Part shown: in pieces, positions 16,658-26,191 of the stretch | How the letters are laid out: every line of letters starts with the position of its first letter | Position numbering within the stretch: the first letter of the stretch is position 1 | Assembly: GCF_042652965.1 (NCBI RefSeq) | Contig: NZ_JBHSHL010000014.1 | Span: 62,001 to 126,000 of the forward strand | DNA from: Filifactor villosus | GTDB taxonomy: Bacteria; Bacillota; Clostridia; Peptostreptococcales; Filifactoraceae | Direction of reading: 5' to 3' | DNA length: 64,000 bases | Notes under the pieces: model-generated | What the model saw: the letters and a program-made list of their open reading frames with translations, nothing else | The model's database searches: none | Told to the model about the DNA's origin: nothing | Made by a program: the position numbers and the translations under genes

Positions 16658-19261
16658 TTGGAAAAACTTACTCCGATGATGCAACAATACTTGAATATAA
16701 AAGAGAAGTATACGGATTGTATTTTGTTTTTTCGTCTGGGAGATTTTTATGAAATGTTTTTTGAAGACGCATTGGAAGCCTCAAAGATCTTAGAGATCGC
16801 CTTGACGGGGAAGTCCTGCGGCCTTGAGGAAAGGGCTCCCATGTGTGGTATCCCCTACCACAGTTACGAAGGTTATCTGAAGAAGCTGATTGAAGCGGGA
16901 AAAAAAGTCGCCATCTGTGAACAGGTCGAAGATCCCAAGGAGGTCAAGGGTATCGTAAAAAGAGAGGTCGTTCGCATCGTTACACCCGGGACCTATATTC
17001 AAGAGGATACGCCGAATGTTTCGGAAAACAACTATATCCTTTCTGTTTGCTACGAAGATAAAAAAGGTTTTTTTTCCCTTTGCCATCTCGACGTATCCAC
17101 AGGAGAGCTGAACCTGTCACTCGTGAATGAGTTTGACTTTGCGGATATATTCTATAAGATCTCTCCGATTGAATTGATTGCCGATGGAAGGTTTTTAACC
17201 CTTCTTAAGAGCAAGGAAAAGCAGGCTGTAAAGATAAGGATGTTTGTCGAATCGAAGAATATTTGTGTAAATCCTGCAAACAGTGTTGAGGGAAGTATGG
17301 AAGAACACTTTTTCGATCGCTCTTATCTGGAAGCGAACAATCTGTATCAAGAAGAGTATGAGCAGGTGCTTTTTTCGTTTCGAAATCTTCTGTCCTACAT
17401 CGAATATACGCAGAAAGTGGCAGCCTTAAATATCTCGAAAATCAAGTGGGTTCATTACGATAACTATCTGAAACTCGATTACAACTCGATCAAAAACTTG
17501 GAGCTTTTGCAAAGCAGCTTGGATAAAGAAAGGCGGTATTCTTTGTACGGAATACTCAATCGAACTAAGACAGCGATGGGTTCGCGCTTGCTTCGCAGTT
17601 GGATCGAAAGGCCTTTGAAGTCCAGAAAAGATATAGATAGGAGACTGGATCTTGTCGAAGAAGGTTTGAGGGAATACTCCCTGAGAGAAGATCTGATCGG
17701 TCTGCTTGATAGTGTGTACGATATTGAACGAATTTGCGCAAAGTTGAGCTATGACACTGTAACCGTAAGGGATATGATCAACCTTAAGGAATCTCTTTAC
17801 CATCTTCCTGCGCTTAAAGAGACGATAAGAAGAAGCAGGCAGGAGAGTTTGATCGATGCGTTTGGAGATATTGATCCTTTGGGAGATGTATATGCGATAT
17901 TGGAAGAGGCGATCGCGGACCATCCGACCGGGACGATCAAGGACGGGGTGATTATTCGCGAGGGCTATAATGAGCAGCTTGACGAGTTGAGAATGCTCGA
18001 AACGGATGCAGCGAGGATTCTTTCGAATCTGGAATTGCGAGAAAGAGATCGAACAGGGATCAAAACTTTGAAAATAGGTTATAATAAGGTCTTCGGTTAC
18101 TATATAGAGGTAACCAAAGCGGCACACAAAAACGTGGAACTGCCTTTGGAATATATCCGCAAGCAAACTCTTGCAAATGCGGAAAGATACATCAATGAAG
18201 AATTGAAAGAGTTGGAGACGAAGATCCTCTCTTCCAAGCAGAAGGCAACGCAGTTGCAAAGTGAGTTGTATGCGGCGGTAAAAAGAGAGGTATCTTCTTG
18301 TATCCATCGGATGCAAAAAACTGCATCCTACCTTGCCGAACTTGATGCAGTGCTCTCTCTTTCTTCAGTGGCGGCAGATAACAATTACAACAGACCTTCT
18401 TTCAATGAAAGACGCACCATGCATATCAGAGAAGGACGTCATCCGGTGATTGAAAAGCTGACCGAAGACGGGATCTTTGTACCCAATGATATAGATTTAA
18501 AAGATGAGAGGAGTTTTATGATCATTACAGGGCCGAATATGGGTGGAAAGTCCACCTATATGAGACAGGTAGCTTTGATCTGTCTGATGGCACATATGGG
18601 TTCCTTCGTCCCGGCGGCATTTGCAAACATTCCCATACTCGATGCCATCTTCACAAGGGTCGGAGCCTCCGACGATCTTTCCAGGGGACAGAGCACCTTC
18701 ATGGTGGAGATGAATGAGGTATCTTATATTTTAGAGCACGCTTCCAAGAACAGTTTGGTTATTTTAGACGAGGTGGGACGGGGGACCAGCACTTATGACG
18801 GGATGAGTTTGGCCTGGTCCATCATTGCCCACCTCTGCGAAAAAGTGGGAGCTTTCAGCTTGTTTTCCACGCACTATCACGAGATCACAGAGATAGAAAA
18901 ACTCTATTCCTCTGTTGTCAACTATTGTGTAGCTGTCGATGAACGTGAGGACACTGTCGTGTTCTTGCGTAAGGTGGTCAGAGGAAAGGCGGATAAGAGC
19001 TACGGGATCCATGTGGCACGTTTGGCGAAACTCCCCGAGGAGGTTATTCAAAATGCCCGCTTTAAGTTGGATGAACTTCAAGCCTCACATTCTCAGAAGA
19101 AGGGACTCGGATCGCAACCTCTCCCTTCTTACTTCGAATCTCCTCGAGAGAGCGGAGCGAGGGACAAGATCATCGACAAGCTTGCAGAAGTAGATATCGA
19201 AACCACCACGCCCCTGGAAGCGATGGTACTGTTGATGGAACTCAAGAAAATGACGGAGTAA
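16658..19261 (+). CDS. mutS: DNA mismatch repair protein MutS
   Basis: This 867-residue protein recognises mismatches and small loops. The N-terminal mismatch-binding domain has the FxE motif in LGDFYEMF near residue 33. Connector, core and clamp domains follow, then the ATPase with Walker A GPNMGGKST at about 625, the EVGRGTST block and a HTH-like C-terminus. An ATG at 16640 would place the strong AAGGAGAGG site inside the gene, so I choose the TTG at 16658, which gives the common N-terminus EKLTPMMQQYL. mutL follows after 32 bp. Confidence 0.97.
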   Translation: MEKLTPMMQQYLNIKEKYTDCILFFRLGDFYEMFFEDALEASKILEIALTGKSCGLEERAPMCGIPYHSYEGYLKKLIEAGKKVAICEQVEDPKEVKGIVKREVVRIVTPGTYIQEDTPNVSENNYILSVCYEDKKGFFSLCHLDVSTGELNLSLVNEFDFADIFYKISPIELIADGRFLTLLKSKEKQAVKIRMFVESKNICVNPANSVEGSMEEHFFDRSYLEANNLYQEEYEQVLFSFRNLLSYIEYTQKVAALNISKIKWVHYDNYLKLDYNSIKNLELLQSSLDKERRYSLYGILNRTKTAMGSRLLRSWIERPLKSRKDIDRRLDLVEEGLREYSLREDLIGLLDSVYDIERICAKLSYDTVTVRDMINLKESLYHLPALKETIRRSRQESLIDAFGDIDPLGDVYAILEEAIADHPTGTIKDGVIIREGYNEQLDELRMLETDAARILSNLELRERDRTGIKTLKIGYNKVFGYYIEVTKAAHKNVELPLEYIRKQTLANAERYINEELKELETKILSSKQKATQLQSELYAAVKREVSSCIHRMQKTASYLAELDAVLSLSSVAADNNYNRPSFNERRTMHIREGRHPVIEKLTEDGIFVPNDIDLKDERSFMIITGPNMGGKSTYMRQVALICLMAHMGSFVPAAFANIPILDAIFTRVGASDDLSRGQSTFMVEMNEVSYILEHASKNSLVILDEVGRGTSTYDGMSLAWSIIAHLCEKVGAFSLFSTHYHEITEIEKLYSSVVNYCVAVDEREDTVVFLRKVVRGKADKSYGIHVARLAKLPEEVIQNARFKLDELQASHSQKKGLGSQPLPSYFESPRESGARDKIIDKLAEVDIETTTPLEAMVLLMELKKMTE

Positions 19262-19293
19262 AGACACCGAGATATTGGAAGGGAGGTATTGAA

Positions 19294-21324
19294 ATGGAGC
19301 ACGAGATTGTTTTATTGGATGAAGCGACGATAGGAAAGATCGCTGCGGGAGAAGTTGTCGAGCGACCTCTTGCAGTGATAAAAGAATTGATTGAAAACTC
19401 CTTGGATGCAAAATCGAAGCAGATCATTATTGAGATCCGAGATGGAGGAAAAACGTATATCAGAGTCACCGATGACGGAATAGGCATCCCAAGCGATCAG
19501 CTGGACAAGGTTTTCTTGCGTCATTCAACAAGCAAGCTGAGAAAGATCGAGGATTTAGAGACCTTATATACCTGCGGTTTTCGCGGAGAGGCCCTTTCTT
19601 CCGTAGCAGCTGTTTCGAAGACCACTTTGATTACACGAACGGGTTCGCAGGAATACGCAAGCAAGAGAATTATCGAGGGAGGCAAACGTATCTTGTCGGA
19701 GGTGAGCGGCTCGCAGGCGGGTACGACTTTGATTGTGGAGAATCTTTTTTTCAATGTTCCCGCAAGAGAGAAGTTCATGAAGTCTCCGCAGGCGGAGGCT
19801 ATGGCGATCAACCAGCTGGTAACACGCTATGCCGTCGGTCATCCCGAGATCAAGTTTAAGCTCATCAATAACTATAAGGTAATGCTTTCGACAATCGGCG
19901 ACGGAAGGTTGGAACATGCGATTCGGACGGTTTACGGAAAGGATGTTTCGGATAAGATGTTTTTTGTGGAAGAATACCAAGAGACAGAGGATCCGCGAGA
20001 TGTGATCAAACTTTACGGGTATTTTTCCAAGACTTCCCTCTATCAGGCGAACAGGAGGATGCAGACCCTTCTTGTAAACGGGCGTTATGTTGAGGATTTT
20101 TCGATCTCGAGAACGGTAGAAAACGCCTATAAGGCTCTGATCCCTATAGGAAAGTTCCCCGCCTTCGTCTTCTTTGTCGAGGTCCATCCTTCAAGGGTCG
20201 ATTTTAATATCCATCCGAATAAATTGAACATCAAGTACGACAGTGCTTTGAACCTTGAAGATAGGATCTATCGTCTGGTCCGAAACTCGCTTTTGTCCAA
20301 GAGTTCAAATTTGATACCCGAAGGAGAGTTTTTTACGCAGAAGATGTCTGCTGTAGAATCGAAGGAAAAGATAAGACCCTTCGTCGATATCGAGTCCACG
20401 ACCAAAAGGGTCGAGTATGAACCGACGAATCCCATTAGCAGTTTTCTTAAAAAAATGGAAACAGGAGAAGTGCTTCATTCTTCCCCGAAGGTTGAGGATG
20501 AAAGGACTTTTTATCGACCTGAAACCCAGCAGGAGTCCTCTGAAATCGAAAAATACAAGCAGGCAGAGAAAGACGAAAAAATCAGACAGATGAGTTTCAC
20601 TGAAAAGGCGGCAAGTACTCCTCTTGAACCCTTATCCAAAAAAGGGATCGATACGGTTTTGGAAGAAGAGACGCTTTATCTTCAGGAGGAGAGGACATCG
20701 GAGGACGAGGGCGCTGTCGACAAGGATGAAGGTATCCTGGACTATGAGAGCTTACACTATGTGGGACAGGTTTTTTCGACTTATTTGATCATGACCAGGG
20801 AGGAAAAGATGTATCTGGTGGATCAGCACGCTGCTCACGAAAGGGTTCTCTTTGAACGATATCTGGATATGGTGGAGAAAGATAAGGTGTCATCTCAACA
20901 GCTTCTGGAACATATTCATCTACATTTGGACTGGGAAGATTCTCAGATTGTACTCGACAACAGCGAGTTGATCAGAAAACTGGGATTTGATATCAGCTCT
21001 TTTGGAGAAAGGGTCTTTGCTATTAGAGGAGTTCCCGTCATGTTCAACAGGAATCAGACAGAACACTTTTTCAGCGAAGTCATTGAATTGTTCCGAGAGG
21101 GTAGAGGAATCACGGAACATGAGGAGTTTTTGCATAGGGTCGCGACCAAAGCTTGCCGGGCGGCGATCAAGGCCAATGACAGGATGACCGATCCGGAGGC
21201 GGCGGCCTTGATGAAATCTTTAAACTCATGCAATAACAAATATACCTGCCCTCACGGAAGACCGATCTTTATCGAAGTGAAAAAGTACGACCTGGAAAAG
21301 ATGTTTAAACGAATCAATGCTTAG
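19294..21324 (+). CDS. mutL: DNA mismatch repair protein MutL with endonuclease motif
   Basis: A 676-residue GHKL ATPase that couples MutS to strand incision. N-terminal motifs are IAAGEVVERP, the ENSLDA block and DDGIGI. A charged, poorly conserved linker covers about residues 330-480. The C-terminal domain has DQHAAHERVLFE from D510, the metal-binding endonuclease signature, and CPHGRP at 652-657. This MutL should therefore nick DNA itself, as expected in a genome without MutH. ATG after GGGAGG. Confidence 0.97.
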   Translation: MEHEIVLLDEATIGKIAAGEVVERPLAVIKELIENSLDAKSKQIIIEIRDGGKTYIRVTDDGIGIPSDQLDKVFLRHSTSKLRKIEDLETLYTCGFRGEALSSVAAVSKTTLITRTGSQEYASKRIIEGGKRILSEVSGSQAGTTLIVENLFFNVPAREKFMKSPQAEAMAINQLVTRYAVGHPEIKFKLINNYKVMLSTIGDGRLEHAIRTVYGKDVSDKMFFVEEYQETEDPRDVIKLYGYFSKTSLYQANRRMQTLLVNGRYVEDFSISRTVENAYKALIPIGKFPAFVFFVEVHPSRVDFNIHPNKLNIKYDSALNLEDRIYRLVRNSLLSKSSNLIPEGEFFTQKMSAVESKEKIRPFVDIESTTKRVEYEPTNPISSFLKKMETGEVLHSSPKVEDERTFYRPETQQESSEIEKYKQAEKDEKIRQMSFTEKAASTPLEPLSKKGIDTVLEEETLYLQEERTSEDEGAVDKDEGILDYESLHYVGQVFSTYLIMTREEKMYLVDQHAAHERVLFERYLDMVEKDKVSSQQLLEHIHLHLDWEDSQIVLDNSELIRKLGFDISSFGERVFAIRGVPVMFNRNQTEHFFSEVIELFREGRGITEHEEFLHRVATKACRAAIKANDRMTDPEAAALMKSLNSCNNKYTCPHGRPIFIEVKKYDLEKMFKRINA

Positions 21325-21333
21325 GAGGAGGAA

Positions 21334-22263
21334 TTGAAGAAGGTTATTATGATAGTGGGGCCTACGGCAGTGGGCAAGACCTTTGTTTCAGTTGAAGCGG
21401 CCAAACGTTTGGATGCGGAGATCATTTCGGCGGATTCCATGCAGATCTATCGGAATATGGATATCGGAACTGCCAAGATCCGAGAAGATGAAAAACAGGG
21501 GGTGACTCACCACCTGATCGACATTGTGGACGCGGATGAATCTTTTACGGCTGCTCAGTACCAAACAAAGGCACTTTCTTGTATAGATGATATTTTTGCA
21601 AGGGGAAGAGTCCCGATCGTGGTAGGAGGGACAGGCCTTTACATCAACTCCCTCCTTTATGATATGGACTTTCAAAGCGGAGTATCGGATGAGGAGCTTC
21701 GAAGTTCACTATGGGAGCTGTATGACAAGGAAGGGGAAGAAGCGCTCTTTTTAAAACTTAGACAGCTGGACCCTAAAAAGGCCGAGAAAATAGATAGAAA
21801 AAATATAAAAAGAGTGATCCGGGCGATCGAAATTGCAACTTACAAAGATAAGAACCGTGATTTTTCCTCCGACTGCCCCTTGCGTGAAGGCTATCGTTTC
21901 TTCCTCTTTGTATTGACTTCGCCCAGGACTCTGCTTTATGAGAGAATCAACGAGAGGGTATTGAGGATGCTCGATGAGGGTCTTGTAGACGAGGTGAGCG
22001 CTTTGATCTCTCGTTTTCCGCTGACGCGAGAATCACAGTCGATGATGGGCATCGGATATCGTCAGGTCATATCGTATCTCGAAAACGAAATGACGGAGGA
22101 AGAGATGATCGAGGAGGTCCAAAAGCAGTCGAGGCGATATGCGAAGAGGCAACTCACTTGGTTTAAACGGTATCCTCAAGCAAGTTGGATCGAGATCACA
22201 AACCTTTCTGAGGAAGGGGAAGAGGTAGTAGATAAGATTGTAAATACCTTCAGAAGTTCTTGA
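21334..22263 (+). CDS. miaA: tRNA dimethylallyltransferase
   Basis: The 309-residue enzyme transfers dimethylallyl from DMAPP to A37 of tRNAs reading UNN codons, creating the substrate of MiaB. The P-loop GPTAVGKT is near residue 10, followed by ISADSMQIYRNMDIGTAK and the GGTGLYI block. The start is TTG at 21334, 5 nt after TAGGAGGAGG. It is the last gene of the cluster and ends at a terminator. hfq, often found directly after miaA in Firmicutes, is not present. Confidence 0.96.
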   Translation: MKKVIMIVGPTAVGKTFVSVEAAKRLDAEIISADSMQIYRNMDIGTAKIREDEKQGVTHHLIDIVDADESFTAAQYQTKALSCIDDIFARGRVPIVVGGTGLYINSLLYDMDFQSGVSDEELRSSLWELYDKEGEEALFLKLRQLDPKKAEKIDRKNIKRVIRAIEIATYKDKNRDFSSDCPLREGYRFFLFVLTSPRTLLYERINERVLRMLDEGLVDEVSALISRFPLTRESQSMMGIGYRQVISYLENEMTEEEMIEEVQKQSRRYAKRQLTWFKRYPQASWIEITNLSEEGEEVVDKIVNTFRSS

Positions 22264-22370
22264 TTTTATTTTCACAACTTATAAAGAGAATACTTGAAAG
22301 TGAGTATACTTTGAAAATCTCTCTTTCTTCTGCTACACCTACGCCTTTGGTTATGGATGATCGCAGATGT

Positions 22371-22412
22371 CCGTACCCCGAAAACTTCTTTGTGGGGTAC
22401 GGTTTTTTATTT
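22371..22412 (+). terminator. Terminator after miaA
   Basis: CCGTACCCC (22371-22379) pairs with GGGGTACGG (22394-22402), followed by TTTTTTATTTTT. A strong rho-independent terminator. Confidence 0.93.
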
Positions 22413-22493
22413 TTATCTTGAAGATATTTTAAATTTGTTTTACAATGAAAGTAGAGAGTTTTCAACTAAACTCTAGTGATTTACTATGTTTTA

Positions 22494-22553
22494 TGTTCAT
22501 AAAGATAGGGATTTGAACAAGTCTTCGCACTTTGTTCATAAAAATGAGGATTT
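22494..22553 (+). promoter_or_regulatory. Pair of 21-bp direct repeats upstream of the rnf operon
   Basis: TGTTCATAAAGATAGGGATTT (22494-22514) recurs as TGTTCATAAAAATGAGGATTT (22533-22553), 18 of 21 identical with a 39-bp period. The rest of the 410-bp gap before rnfC has a small palindrome TGCCATATTGGCA (22620-22632) but no gene. The repeats may be regulator sites; the regulator is unknown. Confidence 0.45.
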
Positions 22554-22675
22554 CAAGATGAAATAATCTGATATGAAAACTCTAAACATAGCATAGTTGT
22601 ATAGTCGCAATAATATATTTGCCATATTGGCAGGAACAATGAATCATATTTCGTATATCAAAAGGGGGTTAAAAT

Positions 22676-24004
22676 ATGAATTTATTGAGTTTTCGCGGGG
22701 GTATCCATCCGGATTACAGCAAGAAATTCACGGCGGATAAGCCGATCGTGAAGGCACAGGATCCCAAGACGGTGTACATCCCGTTGTCTCAGCACATCGG
22801 TGCACCGGCCAAGCCTGTAGTTCAAGTGGGAGACAGTGTGAAGGTAGGACAGCTTTTGGGAGAAGCGGGGGGTTTTGTTTCTGCTCCGGTCCACTCTTCG
22901 GTTTCGGGGACCGTAAAGGGTTTTCAGATGATGCCTGTGGCGGGAGGACAGAAGGTAAACTGTGTAGTGATCGAAAACGACTTTAGTGAGGAAGTATCTC
23001 CACAGATCAAACCATATCCTTACATAGAAGATATGAGTCCTTCAGAAATTTTGGAAGTTATAAAGAACAGTGGCATCGTAGGTATGGGAGGTGCGACCTT
23101 TCCTACCCATGTAAAACTTTCGCCTCCTCCGGAGAAGAATGTCGATGTTGCGATCTTAAACGGTGCGGAATGTGAGCCGTATTTGACCTGTGACCACAGA
23201 CTGATGTTGGAAGAGCCTGAGAATGTTGTCTACGGTCTGAGAGCTGTTATGAAGGTCCTCGGAGTAGAGAAAGGCTATATCGGCATCGAGAACAATAAGC
23301 CCGACTGTTTGGAGAAGATCAGGGAAGCAGCGAAGGAGTTTGCCAATATAGAGGTAGTAGCCCTTGCGACAAAATATCCACAAGGAGCGGAAAAACAGTT
23401 GATCAATGCGTGTACGGGTCGAGAGGTGCCTTCGGGAGGCCTTCCTGCGGATGCGGGCGCTGTGGTTTCTAACGTCGGAACAGCAGCTCAAATTGCTCGA
23501 AGTTTAAAGACGGGACTACCTTTGATCGATCGTAACTGTACCGTGACGGGTTCTGTAATCAGGGAACCTAAGAATATGAGGATCAAGATAGGAACTTTGT
23601 ACTCCGAGCTGATCGAACAGTGTGGCGGTTTTAAGGAAGAGCCGGGTAAGGTCATAAGCGGGGGACCGATGATGGGATTGGCCCAGTCAAAACTTGAGGT
23701 TCCTGCTACAAAGGGAAGTTCCGGAATCTTGTGCATCAGCAAGAAAGAGGCTCAAGTACCCGAGTATTCCAACTGTATTCGATGTGGCAAGTGTACACAG
23801 GTCTGTCCTGCTTTTCTTCAGCCATTGTATATAAGCGGTTATTCCCTACAGGGAGAGTATGACAGGTCGGAAGAATTTCATGCGTTGGATTGTATTGAGT
23901 GTGGCTGTTGCTCTTTCATATGCCCTGCCAAAAGACCGCTGCTGCAGTCGATTCGTGTAGCGAAACAGGAAATTTTGGCAAAACGCAGAAGAAGTTCAAA
24001 GTAA
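22676..24004 (+). CDS. rnfC: Rnf electron transport complex subunit C
   Basis: The 442-residue peripheral subunit is where NADH/NAD+ and electrons enter or leave the complex. The N-terminal part has the Rnf-type barrel-sandwich lead-in (LSFRGGIHPDYSKKFT). The NADH-binding GMGGATFPTHVK block is near residue 138. Two [4Fe-4S] ferredoxin motifs lie at about 365-420 (CIRCGKCTQVCP and CIECGCCSFICP). It is the first gene of rnfCDGEAB, the clostridial order. The ATG follows AAAGGGGG. Rnf couples ferredoxin oxidation with NAD+ reduction to Na+ or H+ export. Confidence 0.97.
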   Translation: MNLLSFRGGIHPDYSKKFTADKPIVKAQDPKTVYIPLSQHIGAPAKPVVQVGDSVKVGQLLGEAGGFVSAPVHSSVSGTVKGFQMMPVAGGQKVNCVVIENDFSEEVSPQIKPYPYIEDMSPSEILEVIKNSGIVGMGGATFPTHVKLSPPPEKNVDVAILNGAECEPYLTCDHRLMLEEPENVVYGLRAVMKVLGVEKGYIGIENNKPDCLEKIREAAKEFANIEVVALATKYPQGAEKQLINACTGREVPSGGLPADAGAVVSNVGTAAQIARSLKTGLPLIDRNCTVTGSVIREPKNMRIKIGTLYSELIEQCGGFKEEPGKVISGGPMMGLAQSKLEVPATKGSSGILCISKKEAQVPEYSNCIRCGKCTQVCPAFLQPLYISGYSLQGEYDRSEEFHALDCIECGCCSFICPAKRPLLQSIRVAKQEILAKRRRSSK

Positions 24005-24019
24005 AAGGGGGATCTTACA

Positions 24020-24988
24020 TTGGAAACAAATCAATTGATCGTATCATCTTCTCCTCATATCAGAAGCAGTGAAGATGTAGCGCAAATTATGAAAGACGTA
24101 CTGATTGCGCTTCTGCCGGCGACTTTAGCAAGTATCTATTTCTTTCGTGCAGGTGCAATTGTTAATATTTTAGTTGGTGTTTTAGGGGCTGTGGGAGCCG
24201 AGTTTCTCTGTCAAAAAGTTATGAAGAGAAAGGTCACCGTCAACGACTTTTCCGCAGCGGTGACAGGCTTGCTTTTGGCAATGAACGTACCCGCTTCTCT
24301 GCCTTGGTGGATCACGTTGGTAGGAAGTGCTTTTGCCATCATTATGGCAAAACAGGTCTTTGGGGGATTGGGTCATAACTTTATGAATCCGGCATTGGTT
24401 GCACGTGCAGCTTTGCTCGCCGCTTATCCGTCTCAAATGACGGGATGGGTAAATACGGCCTTAAATACATCTGCAAATGTAGACGGTCTGTCGGCAGCCA
24501 CACCTCTTGCAGTTATCAAGGGGGGAGAGGCGGTTGAGGCGGCATCTCTCTTTGATATGTTTGTCGGAAACGTTCCGGGAACTCTTGGAGAAACGTCTGC
24601 CATCCTTTTGATCTTGGGCGGATGTTATCTGATTTACAGAAAGGTAATCTCTCCTAGAATTCCGCTGGTTTATATAGGGACGGTAGCTGTACTTACCTTT
24701 ATTTTTTCGGGATTTGACCCCATGATGATCCCTTACAATCTGTTTGGAGGAGGATTGATGTTGGGAGCGTTTTTTATGGCGACAGACTACTCGAGTTCTC
24801 CTGTCAATGAGAAGGCTCAATTGGTATATGCTTTCGGTTGCGGTCTTTTGACATCGATTATTCGCTATTACGGAGGCTATCCGGAAGGAGTTTCCTACTC
24901 TATTCTTTTGATGAACGTTGCAGCACCTTTGATGGACAAAATGATGAAACCTAGAGTATTTGGGGAGGTATCGAAAAATGTCAAATAA
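24020..24988 (+). CDS. rnfD: Rnf electron transport complex subunit D
   Basis: This 322-residue integral membrane subunit belongs to the NqrB/RnfD family, with about nine to ten helices. It carries the flavinylation region SAATPL at about residue 156, where a Thr normally holds covalent FMN. The GLGHNFMNPAL segment is a family hallmark. It starts with TTG after GGGGGATCTTACA. It ends 11 bp inside rnfG. Confidence 0.95.
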   Translation: METNQLIVSSSPHIRSSEDVAQIMKDVLIALLPATLASIYFFRAGAIVNILVGVLGAVGAEFLCQKVMKRKVTVNDFSAAVTGLLLAMNVPASLPWWITLVGSAFAIIMAKQVFGGLGHNFMNPALVARAALLAAYPSQMTGWVNTALNTSANVDGLSAATPLAVIKGGEAVEAASLFDMFVGNVPGTLGETSAILLILGGCYLIYRKVISPRIPLVYIGTVAVLTFIFSGFDPMMIPYNLFGGGLMLGAFFMATDYSSSPVNEKAQLVYAFGCGLLTSIIRYYGGYPEGVSYSILLMNVAAPLMDKMMKPRVFGEVSKNVK

Positions 24989-25571
24989 AGAACCTAAAAT
25001 TAAAAATGAAATTCTCCGTTTGGGTTTGATTCTTTTTGTCATCACAGCGGTAGCAGGAGGACTTCTTGGAGTTGTAAATGATATCACATCGCCGATTATC
25101 GCACAAAAGAAGGTAGAAGCGGCGAACGAGTCGAGAAGACTTGTGTTGAAGGATGCGCAAGACTTTAAACAGGTCGAGGGTACCTTTACATCGGAAATGT
25201 ATCCCGATATTCCGGTAGATGAGGTCTACGAAGGAACAAATGGAAGCGGGACGGTAGGTTATGTAATAAAAACACTTCCCAAAGGATATGGCGGTACGAT
25301 AGAAGTGATTGTGGGAATAGGACAAGACGGAGCGATCGAAGCCATCACGATAGGAAATATGGCTGAGACACCCGGCCTTGGAGCAAAGTCAAAGGAACCT
25401 GCTTTTCAGAACCAGTTTGCAGGAAAGCCTGCAGGAGTTCTTTCTGTGATTAAGTCGGGAACTCCGGGGGAGAGCGATGTTTTGGCGATCTCGGGTGCAA
25501 CGATCACGTCTAACGCCGTGACTTTAGGGATCAATACGGCGATTGATGTTTTCAATACCAAATTAAAGTAA
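24978..25571 (+). CDS. rnfG: Rnf electron transport complex subunit G (FMN-binding)
   Basis: The protein of about 197 residues has one N-terminal membrane helix and an extracytoplasmic FMN-binding domain. Covalent FMN attaches to the Thr of SGATITSNAV near the C-terminus. The IGNMAETPGLGAKS block is typical of RnfG/NqrC. A longer reading from TTG at 24960 places the GGGGAGG site inside the gene, so the ATG at 24978 is chosen; it overlaps rnfD by 11 bp. Confidence 0.96.
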   Translation: MSNKEPKIKNEILRLGLILFVITAVAGGLLGVVNDITSPIIAQKKVEAANESRRLVLKDAQDFKQVEGTFTSEMYPDIPVDEVYEGTNGSGTVGYVIKTLPKGYGGTIEVIVGIGQDGAIEAITIGNMAETPGLGAKSKEPAFQNQFAGKPAGVLSVIKSGTPGESDVLAISGATITSNAVTLGINTAIDVFNTKLK

Positions 25572-25586
25572 AGGGGGATTTTTAAG

Positions 25587-26180
25587 ATGGGATTTTTTAA
25601 GGCATTAAAAAATGGGATTATTGATGAAAATCCAACCTTTGTCCAAGTTCTGGGAATGTGTCCCACGCTTGCTGTAACCACTTCCGCAATGAACGGTCTG
25701 GGTATGGGTTTGGCGGCTACAGCTGTATTGGTTGGTTCAAACGTTGTTATTTCGATATTGAGGAATTTTATTCCGAATAAGATAAGGATACCGGGTTATA
25801 TCGTTGTTATCGCAGCCTTTGTAACGATTATTTCCATGTTGTTGGAGGCCTTTGTTACACCCTTGTACGACGCACTCGGACTCTTTCTTCCGCTCATCGT
25901 TGTAAACTGTATCATCCTTGCGAGAGCGGAGAGTTTTGCTAATAAGAACGGCCCTGTTGCATCGGCGGGAGACGGGATCGGAATGGGTCTTGGATTTACG
26001 ATGGCTTTGACGATCTTAGGCTCTATTCGTGAGATACTGGGAGCGGGTTCTATTTTTGGATACAGCTTGTTCGGCGGTCTGTATACACCGGCGATCATTA
26101 TGATACTGCCCCCGGGAGCATTTTTGACACTGGGTCTGCTACTGGCCGGATTTAACAAGTTAAAATCTGCGAAACAATAA
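25587..26180 (+). CDS. rnfE: Rnf electron transport complex subunit E
   Basis: This 197-residue six-helix membrane protein is in the RnfE/NqrD family. It starts FFKALKNGIIDENPTFVQVLGMCPTLA..., and the GMCP cysteine and the later VNCIILARAE cysteine are the pair that, with RnfA, is proposed to hold an intramembrane iron-sulfur centre. RnfE and RnfA are paralogues inserted with opposite topology. The ATG follows AAAGGGGG. Confidence 0.96.
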   Translation: MGFFKALKNGIIDENPTFVQVLGMCPTLAVTTSAMNGLGMGLAATAVLVGSNVVISILRNFIPNKIRIPGYIVVIAAFVTIISMLLEAFVTPLYDALGLFLPLIVVNCIILARAESFANKNGPVASAGDGIGMGLGFTMALTILGSIREILGAGSIFGYSLFGGLYTPAIIMILPPGAFLTLGLLLAGFNKLKSAKQ

Positions 26181-26191
26181 GGGGGTACAAG

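Noticed and set aside
17426..18316. Long (296-codon) minus-strand ORF inside mutS.
   Set aside because: It is the antisense shadow of mutS; the mutS frame carries conserved motifs throughout.
22620..22660. TTGGCAGGAACAATG upstream of rnfC as a sigma-54 promoter.
   Set aside because: The -12 GC element is missing at the right spacing.
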